Source of the DNA: Bacteroidetes bacterium SW_9_63_38
GTDB taxonomy: Bacteria; Bacteroidota; Rhodothermia; Rhodothermales; Salinibacteraceae
DNA: 64,000 nucleotides
Direction: 5' to 3'
Assembly: GCA_003022435.1 (NCBI GenBank)
Contig: PXUA01000002.1
Location: forward strand, 1 to 64,000
Each line of letters begins with the position of its first letter. Within the stretch, counting starts at the first letter, position 1. Below are positions 56,836-64,000 of the stretch, piece after piece. The translations under genes were made by a program, and so were the position numbers. The notes beneath the pieces are model-generated. The model was given only the letters and a program-made list of their open reading frames with translations, had not been told where the DNA came from and made no database searches.

Positions 56836-58092
56836 TCACCCGACTGGCTTCTCTCCTCGCCAGCGCGCCGGAATCAGGCGTTCGCGGATCTCAGTGAGCT
56901 TCTCCTGCTCCTCCTCGTTCTTATCGGCGTTTTCGACGGAGGCCTTTACGAACGCTCCCATCAACCCTGAGAAGGCTCCGAAAACGACGGAAAGCAGAAC
57001 AATTAGGGTCCGTTTCGGCGCACTCCGATTCGTCGGCGGCACCGGCTCTTCCACCACCGTTACCACCGGCTGCCGCTGCTGTAGATCCAGTCGCGTCTGC
57101 GTGAGCTGGCTCTGCAGCTCGCTGTAGAGCTGCTCCTTGAAGCTCACCTGCCGCTGGAGGCGATCCCGACGAAACTGCAAGGTGGCCGTCGTCGGGTTCT
57201 GGTTCCGCTCCAAAAACTGCGCCAGCCGGTCTTCGGCCACCTCCAGCTCCTGCTCGGCCTCCTCGAAGCGCCCCTCCACAAACTGCAACTGCTCCCGCAC
57301 CTTCTCCGTCCGGATCGTGCGTACCCGCGTCGTGAAATGATCGAGAAAGCTCTCCGCAAGGGACGATGCAAGTTGGGGCCCACCCGCCGTCACCGCAATC
57401 GTCATGAGACCTGTTTCCTGACTCACCGTTGCTGCAATTCTCTCCTCGATGGACTCCAGAGCCTCGTCCTCTTCCTCACTGGGAATGAGCGGTTGTCCGG
57501 CTTCGGCGGTCCCAGCCGGAGCAGGAGCCCGGGACGCCTCCGTCACCTTCTCTTTGAGCGTCCATGGAAGCTTGACTGTGTAATTTAGAATCGTCCCCAG
57601 AATCCCCGGCGGCCGATTCACGTAGTCGACATACGTCATTGGCCGCTCGGCGTCCGGAAAGCGAAACGTGTCCCGAACCACGGCGAGCCGAACGGCCCGT
57701 CCCTTCAATACCTCCGGAAACGCTTGCGGACCGAGTCCCCCGGATGCCCCCCCCAGAATCCCGGAGATCGCGCCCCCCGCCAGTCCGCCAGCAATCCCTC
57801 CCAGTCCACTCGGCAAATCCGGTCCCTTGCTTTTCGCCTCCCGCGCCACCTTCGTCTCCGACGTATACTCCAGCGGCGCCAGCACCGAATACGTCACACC
57901 CAGCAACGTAAAGACAAGCACCGTCCGCAGGATGAGGGTCTTGTTTCGCGCCAGGACAAGCAGAATATCCAGCAGGGACACCTCGTCCTCCCTGGCCGGT
58001 GTCTCGGGGCCGGACGGCTCTCCGAAGTCCGGCGCACCGTCGCCCGGCGGCGACCCGGTCGGCTCGTCTGTCGAATCGGCGGCGTCACTCAT
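56836..58092 (-). CDS. Wzz/GumC-like chain-length or co-polymerase protein
   Basis: 418 aa inner-membrane protein. An acidic cytoplasmic N-terminus with a Pro/Asp-rich stretch is followed by a first membrane helix (LILRTVLVFTLLGVTYSVLAPLEYTSETKVARE). The periplasmic part is Gly/Ala-rich (ISGILGGASGGLGPQAFPEVLKGRAVRL) and coiled coil (about 255-340). A PPTNRSAPKR proline segment precedes the second helix (LIVLLSVVFGAFSGLMGAFV). This is the Wzz domain layout without the C-terminal tyrosine-kinase domain. It works with the SLBB exporter encoded 55 bp upstream. ATG 58092 is preferred over TTG 58104. Confidence 0.85.
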   Translation of the reverse strand: MSDAADSTDEPTGSPPGDGAPDFGEPSGPETPAREDEVSLLDILLVLARNKTLILRTVLVFTLLGVTYSVLAPLEYTSETKVAREAKSKGPDLPSGLGGIAGGLAGGAISGILGGASGGLGPQAFPEVLKGRAVRLAVVRDTFRFPDAERPMTYVDYVNRPPGILGTILNYTVKLPWTLKEKVTEASRAPAPAGTAEAGQPLIPSEEEDEALESIEERIAATVSQETGLMTIAVTAGGPQLASSLAESFLDHFTTRVRTIRTEKVREQLQFVEGRFEEAEQELEVAEDRLAQFLERNQNPTTATLQFRRDRLQRQVSFKEQLYSELQSQLTQTRLDLQQRQPVVTVVEEPVPPTNRSAPKRTLIVLLSVVFGAFSGLMGAFVKASVENADKNEEEQEKLTEIRERLIPARWRGEKPVG

Positions 58093-58146
58093 AGCAAGAC
58101 TCAAATCTGATGGTGTCGAGGAGCGCAGTCCCCACCCCGCGACTGC

Positions 58147-61100
58147 CTAGTTCAACACCTGCGTCACCAGCACCAGCAGCGTCACGGCGCTCGACAGGAT
58201 CTGCGTGCTGGTCGACGCGATCTGGGCGTACTGCGCGATACTGCGGTCCGTCTCCTCTTCCTTCGTCACCCGAATCACCGCCCCGTCGTCTACCTCGGGC
58301 GTCCGCCGGAACCAGCCGGTGTCGACCCGAAACGTCGCGCCCGACGCCTGCGTGATCAGGGTCGTCTCGGTGTTCTTCCGCGTGCCGCCCGCCCGGTCCA
58401 GGTAGTATTCGACGCGCCGACCGTCCTCATGTTTGATGAGGCCCTCGTTGGCCACGTTGCCGCGCACGGCCACCGTGTTCGGCTGCGTCGGAATCACAAT
58501 CTCGTCCCCGGGTCGTAGGATTACATCTTCCTCCGGATCCCCCTGCGTGGCTTGTTTCATCTCCACAATGACCTGCTCCCCGTCCCGCGTGAGGCGCCCC
58601 CCCTTCAGGTAGCCGGTCGGCAGGATGCCGCCGCTCCGGTCGATGAGGTTCGACAGCCGCTCGTTATCGCGCAGCAGCGTGTACTCGCCCGGGTAGCGCA
58701 CCTCGCCCTGAACGGTCACCGTCTCCTGCGGCTGAAAGGACGGATCTTTGCGGACGTAGACCTGGTCACGGTGCCGCAATTTGAAGTCCGCCGCCGCCTC
58801 CAGGGCCGCCGTGGTGTCTTCCACCGAGAAGTTCACGCCCTTCGGGCTCAGTTCTTCGTCCACAAGCGACACCGGAATCGTCTTCGCCCGGAGCCCTTCC
58901 TCATCTCGCTTCTCCACCATCCGAGTCACTTCCACCTCCCGTAAAGACGCCCCCTCCGCGAAGCCGTTGGCCTGGAGGAGCAGGTCCTTGAGCGTCATGT
59001 TGTCGCGGAACGTGTACTTTCCGCCGCTCTCGACGGCCCCGCTGATCTTCACGAACTGCCCGTCGAGCCGATCGACCGTGGCCGGGTAAATGCGGACCTC
59101 GTCGCCGGGCCGGAGCTCGCGCGTCGACATCTCGCCGCCGGCCAGGGCATCGCCGAGGTGGAAGGGAATCACCCGCTTCTCGTCGCCGTCCTTCGAGGTC
59201 CGAAACAGATCGGCGCGCCCGAGGAAGACCTCCTTCAGGTACTGCTCGTCGGTGAGCCCGCCGCCCTTGATCAGAAGGTCGCGGACAGTCATGCCCTTCC
59301 GGTAGCGATACCGCCCCGGCGTCCGCACCTTTCCGGAGATACGCACGAACCGGTCCGCCTCCATCTCCTGGACCGAGGCGATGTGCAAACTGTCCCCCGG
59401 CTGGAGGACCACGTTTTCCTGCGGCGCGTCGTCCATCACAGCGTTCAGGTCGAGCGCCTGCGTCGTCTGGTCGAGCGAATCGTCGATCCGGATGAGGTCC
59501 GCCTGTTCGCGGTAGGCGTCGCCGCGAAGGCCGTCGGCCGCGTCGATAAGGTCCTTTACGGTCCGGACGCCGCCGCCGAGCTCGTACTGCCCGGGCTGGA
59601 AGACGGCGCCTCGCACCTCGACGGCCTCAATCTGCGCCTGCACGGCCGGCGACTGCGCCTCCGCCACCGATAAAATACGCACCCGATCCCCGTCGGCCAG
59701 CTTCACCGGGACCGAGTCGGAGCGCACGTCCTGCAGGCTCACGTCGATGACCTTTCGGGCCACCGAGGGCTCCTCTCGTTCGTCGAACGGCACGATGCGC
59801 TCGATCTGAAATCGCTTGGCGTAGGCCTCCGCCTCTAATCCCCCCGCGTATTCGAGGAGATCCTGGACCGTCTCCCCCTCCGTCATTTCGTAGTAGGCCG
59901 GGCGCTTGACGGCGCCGCGGATCGCCACCGTCTTCCCCCGGGGCGGAACGAACACGTAGTCGTTGCTCTGGAGTTGCACTGAGTTGGGGCTGTACCCCTC
60001 CATGAGGTAGTCGTACAGGTCCACGGTCGAGACCACCTCTCCATCCCGGATCACCCGGATGTTGCGGAGCGACCCCCGCTTCAAGGGCCCGCCGACGCTG
60101 TAGAGCGCGTTGAAGACGGTGGCGTAGCTACTCACCGTGTACCCGCCGGGCTGCGGCACCTCCCCGAGCACGAACACGCGCGACGGCTGGATGCGCGTCA
60201 GCGTAAGGTCCATGAATACCGTCTGCGGCTCGCTCGTCAACCCCGAGTAGCTGCGCGACAGCCACGTCTTCATCTCTTGGCGGAGCGTGTCGAGGCGCTT
60301 GCCCGCCACCGTAAACTGGCCGACATTCGGCACGGTGACCCGTCCCTCCCGATCCACCGGAAGCTCGTACGCAAACTCAGCCCCGCCCCAGACCGTAAGC
60401 CGAAGCTCGTCGTCCGGACCCACGACGTAGCTGCCGTCGGCCGGCCCTGTCGCCTCGGGAACGAAGGCCTCCGGAATGGTCTCAAACGTGTCGTAGCCGA
60501 AGTACGTCAGCTCCTTCCGGGGTTGCTCGGACTGCCGGTTTTTTTCCTTCGGGCGAATCGTGAATTGCCGCCCGGTCGGGAGCGTAACGGTCGTGTCGGC
60601 GGTCGTCACCGTCGCGTAGAGGTCCCAGGTGCCCGGGTTCGTGTCCTGCGGAACGGTGGTATACCCCCGCCACTGGCCGTCCTGTGTGGTCCCCTGCGTC
60701 CGGCTAATGCTGCGCAATGCCGCCGAATCGCCGTCCGCGGTAAGAAAGCCGAGTTCAACGTCCGTAATCCGAGACCGGCTCTGCAGCGGCACCACCGCCT
60801 TCACGTCCACGGGCAACTGCCGGACCGACAAGCTCCCCGGCTCAATCCTCGGAGTTCCTGCCACCACGGGAGTCAGCGGAAGCGCCGCCACCGAGTCCGG
60901 CACCTCCGGTCCGCCGGCGCCCGTCGTTCGCACGCCCGTTCGCTGTCCGCCGGCGGCTCCAGCAGCTTGCATGAGCGCCTGAATGCGCGCCTCCGGCACC
61001 CCGAGTTCCCGCGCCCGCTGCGCCGCCTGCTGGGGATTGGACGGGTCGATGCCGAGCTGCTGCATCTGCTGACGCGCCTGCTCCAGCGTCATGCCCCGCT

Positions 61101-61212
61101 TGTCAAGCTCCTGCTGCACGGCGTCGGGCACCTCTTGCCCCACGGCCGGCCCGACGGGAAGCATCAGCAGGGCCGTGACACACAGACACAGAATGGCACC
61201 GAGGCGTCGCAT
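58147..61212 (-). CDS. Polysaccharide export protein with multiple SLBB domains (Wza-like)
   Basis: 1021 aa, far larger than Wza (about 380). Signal peptide MRRLGAILCLCVTALLMLP...VGQ. A helical N-terminal region rich in Gln/Arg (RARELGVPEARIQALMQAAG) is followed by a Poly_export domain (about 260-345; YVVGPDDELRLTVWGGAEFAYELPVDREGRVTVPNVG). After it come six or seven SLBB domains, recognisable by repeated V.V.G.V..PG.Y......TV.DLI..AGG and LRPGDEV.I units. The C-terminus ends in a hydrophobic segment (ILSSAVTLLVLVTQVL), possibly an outer-membrane anchor. It would form the periplasm-spanning exit channel. First gene of the - strand polysaccharide locus. Confidence 0.92.
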   Translation of the reverse strand: MRRLGAILCLCVTALLMLPVGPAVGQEVPDAVQQELDKRGMTLEQARQQMQQLGIDPSNPQQAAQRARELGVPEARIQALMQAAGAAGGQRTGVRTTGAGGPEVPDSVAALPLTPVVAGTPRIEPGSLSVRQLPVDVKAVVPLQSRSRITDVELGFLTADGDSAALRSISRTQGTTQDGQWRGYTTVPQDTNPGTWDLYATVTTADTTVTLPTGRQFTIRPKEKNRQSEQPRKELTYFGYDTFETIPEAFVPEATGPADGSYVVGPDDELRLTVWGGAEFAYELPVDREGRVTVPNVGQFTVAGKRLDTLRQEMKTWLSRSYSGLTSEPQTVFMDLTLTRIQPSRVFVLGEVPQPGGYTVSSYATVFNALYSVGGPLKRGSLRNIRVIRDGEVVSTVDLYDYLMEGYSPNSVQLQSNDYVFVPPRGKTVAIRGAVKRPAYYEMTEGETVQDLLEYAGGLEAEAYAKRFQIERIVPFDEREEPSVARKVIDVSLQDVRSDSVPVKLADGDRVRILSVAEAQSPAVQAQIEAVEVRGAVFQPGQYELGGGVRTVKDLIDAADGLRGDAYREQADLIRIDDSLDQTTQALDLNAVMDDAPQENVVLQPGDSLHIASVQEMEADRFVRISGKVRTPGRYRYRKGMTVRDLLIKGGGLTDEQYLKEVFLGRADLFRTSKDGDEKRVIPFHLGDALAGGEMSTRELRPGDEVRIYPATVDRLDGQFVKISGAVESGGKYTFRDNMTLKDLLLQANGFAEGASLREVEVTRMVEKRDEEGLRAKTIPVSLVDEELSPKGVNFSVEDTTAALEAAADFKLRHRDQVYVRKDPSFQPQETVTVQGEVRYPGEYTLLRDNERLSNLIDRSGGILPTGYLKGGRLTRDGEQVIVEMKQATQGDPEEDVILRPGDEIVIPTQPNTVAVRGNVANEGLIKHEDGRRVEYYLDRAGGTRKNTETTLITQASGATFRVDTGWFRRTPEVDDGAVIRVTKEEETDRSIAQYAQIASTSTQILSSAVTLLVLVTQVLN

Positions 61213-61628
61213 GAAGCGGACAAAAGCCTACGAAGAAGACACAGAACCTGCCTGCGGAGGCACGCGGGGAGGACAGAATTTTCACGCAGAGACAGATTGC
61301 TGTTACGACCAGTTTACTTGGTAACGCCCACACAGGGAAAACGCGAGTCGGATCGATCCATCCCGATCTGACTTATTCAAATCTTCGCTGGGGCTGCGGA
61401 CGGCGCCCCCCGCCTTCGTGGAGCCCCTCAAGAGCCTCACGACTGTTTGCCTCCCCCCCTGGCTCGCCAACCGTTCGAGGCACGGTGGAGAATATTGTCG
61501 TCCCCATGTTTCTCGTCTTGAAGAACACGCTGTACCGCCCCGAGACGCGCGTCTACATCGCCACCGGTACGCTAGTGATCCCCCCACTCGGCGGGCCGAC
61601 GGCAAATCGGTACCCCCAATCCGCGCCG

Positions 61629-62181
61629 TCATTCGTCGGGGTGATTCTGGATGTACCGCCGGACCGCCCGAAATGCCCGACGGGTGCGGATGATTTTATC
61701 GTAGAACCGGGATTGCCATTCGAAATCGGTCTTGCCGTGTCGCCGGATTTGTTTGGTGCACACCGATTTGTATTGCCCGATGATGGCGCCCAACGAATGG
61801 GCGTGCAACCGAAAATCACCGTCGGATGCGGTTCCCGTTGCATCCGTAGTCTCGGCGAGACGAATCTACGCCGTGACCATCGATGGTATCATTCCGATCA
61901 TAAAACGGCGATTCCGTCGTGATGCCCATCAATCCATGGACATGGTCCGGCATCACGACCCACGCGTCCAACCGCACGTACGATCGCACCACAGGCGTCC
62001 GTTGCCATTCCCACGCGGCCACACATCCGGCTCGCGACAACCCGATGATGCCGTTCCGGACCCGACCAAAAAACGGACGTCGATGTTCGGTGCAGATGGT
62101 CACAAAATACCACGCCGCCCGTCGGTACTCCCAGTCGTCGTGACGGATGGTGCCGGGTCGGTATCCCTTGTATCGTGTCAT
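61629..62181 (-). pseudogene. REP-associated tyrosine transposase (RAYT, Y1/IS200-like), frameshifted
   Basis: From ATG 62181: MTRYKGYRPGTIRHDDWEYR, AWYFVTICTEHRRPFFGRV, then WVVMPDHVHGLMGI with the HUH metal site (His-Val-His). The frame stops near 61815. The continuation in another frame reads HSLGAIIGQYKSVCTKQIRR (the catalytic-tyrosine helix), then FYDKIIRTRRAFRAVRRYIQNHPDE and a stop at 61629. All catalytic parts are present but in two frames. It is either a recent pseudogene or, less likely, decoded by frameshifting. REP-like hairpins lie directly upstream. The interval 61213-61628 before it holds no gene I can support. Confidence 0.85.
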
Positions 62182-62212
62182 GGCGGAATGGGGAGAGGGG
62201 GCCGAAAGGGGT

Positions 62213-62236
62213 GGGTCGAATAGACACATTCGACCC
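62213..62236. repeat. REP-like hairpin 1 beside RAYT
   Basis: GGGTCGAA and TTCGACCC, an 8-bp perfect inverted repeat with an 8-nt loop, 32 bp upstream of the RAYT start. RAYT enzymes act on such flanking palindromes in other genomes. Confidence 0.55.
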
Positions 62237-62246
62237 GGTAAACGTA

Positions 62247-62268
62247 ATGCCGGAATCGAAACCGGCAT
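62247..62268. repeat. REP-like hairpin 2 beside RAYT
   Basis: ATGCCGG and CCGGCAT around an 8-nt loop, 10 bp from hairpin 1. The two form a head-to-tail hairpin pair. The rest of 62269-62472 holds nothing recognisable. Confidence 0.5.
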
Positions 62269-62472
62269 CTGCCGTGACGGACGTTGCATCCTAATAGATC
62301 TGTGCACGACACACGCTCCCATACCCCGGTCAGAACCGAACAATCCGCGGCACACGAGCCTCCGTCGCTCGACTCGACCTCCGACCGACGGAGGCCCCCC
62401 GCTGAAACCCATCCCTCCCGCCGCGTCTACAACGCCCGACAGGTTCGCCCCGCTTCCCTCCGGTGCCCCGAC

Positions 62473-62507
62473 GCGCAACGCTTGACGCAGAACGCCCAAC
62501 GCAGAAC
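62473..62507 (+). repeat. Period-7 tandem repeat before hrpB
   Basis: Heptads gcgcaac, gcttgac, gcagaac, gcccaac, gcagaac end 4 bp before the hrpB ATG. Confidence 0.75.
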
Positions 62508-62511
62508 CAGG

Positions 62512-64000
62512 ATGCCAATCCTCCCCATCGACGACGTGCTGCCGGACCTGAAAGCCGCCCTCCGCGACGCCCCGGAGGCGGTGCTGCAGGCCCCCACCGG
62601 TGCCGGCAAGACCACCCGCGTGCCGCCGGCGCTGCTGGGCGAAAACTGGCTCGGCGACGACACAATCCTCATGCTGGAGCCGCGGCGGCTGGCCGCCCGC
62701 TCCGCCGCCCGCTTCATGGCGAAACAGATGGGCGAGGATCCGGGCCAGACGGTCGGTTATCGGGTCCGCATGGACACCCAGGTGAGCGCACAGACTCGGA
62801 TCGAGGTCGTGACGGAAGGGGTGCTCACGCGCATGCTGCAGGACGACCCTGCCCTTGAAGGCATCGGCGCCGTCCTGTTCGACGAATTCCATGAGCGCAA
62901 CCTGCAGGCCGATCTCGGCCTCGCCCTCACCCTCCAAACGCGGGAAGTACTGCGCCCCGAGCTTCGCGTCCTCGTGATGAGCGCCACCCTCGACACGGGT
63001 CCAATTGCCGAATTACTCGACGCGCCACTGATTGGAAGCGAGGGCCGGAGCTACCCCGTCGACGTCCACTACCGCGCCCGTCCCGACAGCCGTCGGGACC
63101 GGATCGAGCCCGCCGTCGCGACGAAGGTGCAGGAGGCGCTGGGCGAAACGGACGGGGACGTGCTCGTCTTCCTCCCCGGCGCGGGCGAGATCCGCCGCAC
63201 CAAATCGCGCCTGGAGGACACCGTGCCGGACGACGTGGACCTGTATCCCCTCTTCGGCAACCTGCCGCCCAAAAAGCAGGATCAGGCCGTCGAACCAAGT
63301 CCGGATGGGCGCAGGAAGGTCGTGATTGCCACCGACATCGCCGAGACGAGCCTCACCATCGAGGGCGTGCGCGTGGTGGTCGACAGCGGCCTCCGCCGCG
63401 CGCCCCGATTTGACGCCGCTAGCGGCATGACCCGCCTCGAAACGGTCAAGATCTCGCAGGCCTCCGCCGACCAGCGCACGGGCCGGGCGGGCCGCGTGGC
63501 GCCGGGCACCTGCTACCGCCTCTGGACCGAGCGCACGCACCATCACCTCGACCGCCATACGCCGCCGGAAATCGAGAACGCCGACCTCGCCTCCCTCGCC
63601 CTGGAGCTGGCCGCGTGGGGCACCCCCGACCCCGCCGATCTCCAGTGGCTCGACCCGCCCCCCGCCGACGCCCTCGACCGCGCGCAGTGGCTGCTGCGGC
63701 GGCTCGGCGCTACCGATGAGGACGGCACGATCACCGACCACGGGTGCGAGATGTCCCGACAACTGTCGGGACTCCACCCGCGCCTCGCGCACATGCTCAT
63801 CAACGCCCAAACGCTCGACCATGGCGGCCTGGCCTGCGACCTCGCCGCCCTCCTCAGCGAGCGCGACATTTTCAAGGGCCAGGGCGAGGCCCCGGACGTC
63901 GACCTGCGCCTCCGCCTCGAAGCGCTCCATCGCCTCCGCCGCGGCGACCGCCCCACCCCCGACCACGCCCGCAACTACGTCGTCCCCTACGGCCCCCGAC
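62512..64000 (+). CDS. hrpB: ATP-dependent RNA helicase HrpB-like, 3' end outside the window
   Basis: The first 496 codons of a DEAH-box helicase; HrpB proteins are usually about 800-850 aa. Motif I APTGAGKTTRVP, Ia MLEPRRLAARSAARFMA, motif II DEFHER, motif III MSATLDTG, then VLVFLPGAGEIRR, motif V ATDIAETSLTIEGV and motif VI QRTGRAGRVAPG. An HA2 domain begins near residue 360. The cellular substrate of HrpB is not established. The frame is intact although two CCGAC..GTCGG palindromes lie in it, coding ARPDSRRDR and SRQLSG. ATG 62512 follows a period-7 repeat. Confidence 0.92.
   Translation, partial: MPILPIDDVLPDLKAALRDAPEAVLQAPTGAGKTTRVPPALLGENWLGDDTILMLEPRRLAARSAARFMAKQMGEDPGQTVGYRVRMDTQVSAQTRIEVVTEGVLTRMLQDDPALEGIGAVLFDEFHERNLQADLGLALTLQTREVLRPELRVLVMSATLDTGPIAELLDAPLIGSEGRSYPVDVHYRARPDSRRDRIEPAVATKVQEALGETDGDVLVFLPGAGEIRRTKSRLEDTVPDDVDLYPLFGNLPPKKQDQAVEPSPDGRRKVVIATDIAETSLTIEGVRVVVDSGLRRAPRFDAASGMTRLETVKISQASADQRTGRAGRVAPGTCYRLWTERTHHHLDRHTPPEIENADLASLALELAAWGTPDPADLQWLDPPPADALDRAQWLLRRLGATDEDGTITDHGCEMSRQLSGLHPRLAHMLINAQTLDHGGLACDLAALLSERDIFKGQGEAPDVDLRLRLEALHRLRRGDRPTPDHARNYVVPYGPR
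63083..63098. repeat. CCCGACAGCCGTCGGG palindrome inside hrpB
   Basis: One mismatch from the perfect CCCGACAGCTGTCGGG. It encodes part of ARPDSRRDR, in frame, in the loop between motif III and motif IV of the helicase. Confidence 0.65.
63754..63769. repeat. CCCGACAACTGTCGGG palindrome inside hrpB
   Basis: One mismatch from the perfect palindrome. It reads SRQLSG in the helicase frame, the same peptide the palindrome gives in the type IIG pseudogene at 5225-5240. Confidence 0.65.

Noticed and set aside
61213-61628. Gene between the export protein and the RAYT remnant
   Set aside because: Short open frames overlap on both strands with no motif or plausible start; nothing supportable.

Overview
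The window reads as a chromosomal segment of a GC-rich, halophilic member of the Bacteroidota/Rhodothermota group, most like Salinibacter. The grounds are strongly acidic proteins (GAF/PAS sensor, SecA, ThrS, PheS), high GC in housekeeping genes, a SecA with a C-terminal tail in place of the usual zinc motif, a lysine 6-aminotransferase, a B12-dependent ribonucleotide reductase with inteins, and few Shine-Dalgarno sites. The species assignment is inference from gene content.

The left half (about 1-38.7 kb) is mostly housekeeping on the + strand. It holds a 2-oxoacid dehydrogenase E2, a tyrosine-recombinase-like protein lacking both catalytic arginines, a DUF5131 gene beside a wrecked type IIG restriction-modification gene, a GAF/PAS sensor ATPase, secA, recN, lysine aminotransferase, two hotdog-fold proteins, a GNAT acetyltransferase, endonuclease V, tRNA-Val, thrS-infC-rpmI-rplT-pheS, a four-helix-bundle protein, pheT, a lipoprotein, a zapA pair and an ABC-F ATPase. 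A class II ribonucleotide reductase with two inteins lies on the - strand. One intein has a normal His-Asn end; the other ends Arg-Gly.

From 39.1 to 61.2 kb the - strand carries a surface polysaccharide locus. Read in the direction of transcription it is: SLBB export protein, Wzz-like protein, ABC flippase/exporter, methyltransferase, two GT4 glycosyltransferases, Wzy-like polymerase, two more GT4s, sugar epimerases, a WecA-type initiating transferase fused to a PglF/CapD-like region, and a UDP-sugar dehydrogenase. The stretch 49.5-55 kb is clearly AT-richer, which suggests transfer. Within the locus sits a decay zone (43.7-49.5 kb) with a truncated DUF433/DUF5615 toxin pair, a VapBC-like pair, an IS3 remnant, a dehydratase remnant and an epimerase pseudogene invaded by many short repeats. 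The right end has a frameshifted RAYT transposase with REP-like hairpins and the first part of hrpB, which runs off the window.

The most unusual content is the short mobile-like repeats. I distinguish (i) a 120-bp MITE with TGCAGCTTCAA ends and a 4-bp target duplication; (ii) roughly 100-310 bp elements with TACYGATMCGTGAA inverted ends, one of which hosts the MITE; (iii) 35-56 bp repeats around an ACTACTTCCTC core, many in the epimerase pseudogene and one in frame inside an intein; (iv) a roughly 160-bp repeat that truncates the DUF5615 toxin; (v) a 16-18 bp CCGACAGCTGTCGG palindrome, one copy of which sits at a frameshift; (vi) degenerate period-7 tandem repeats, four of them ending just before start codons.
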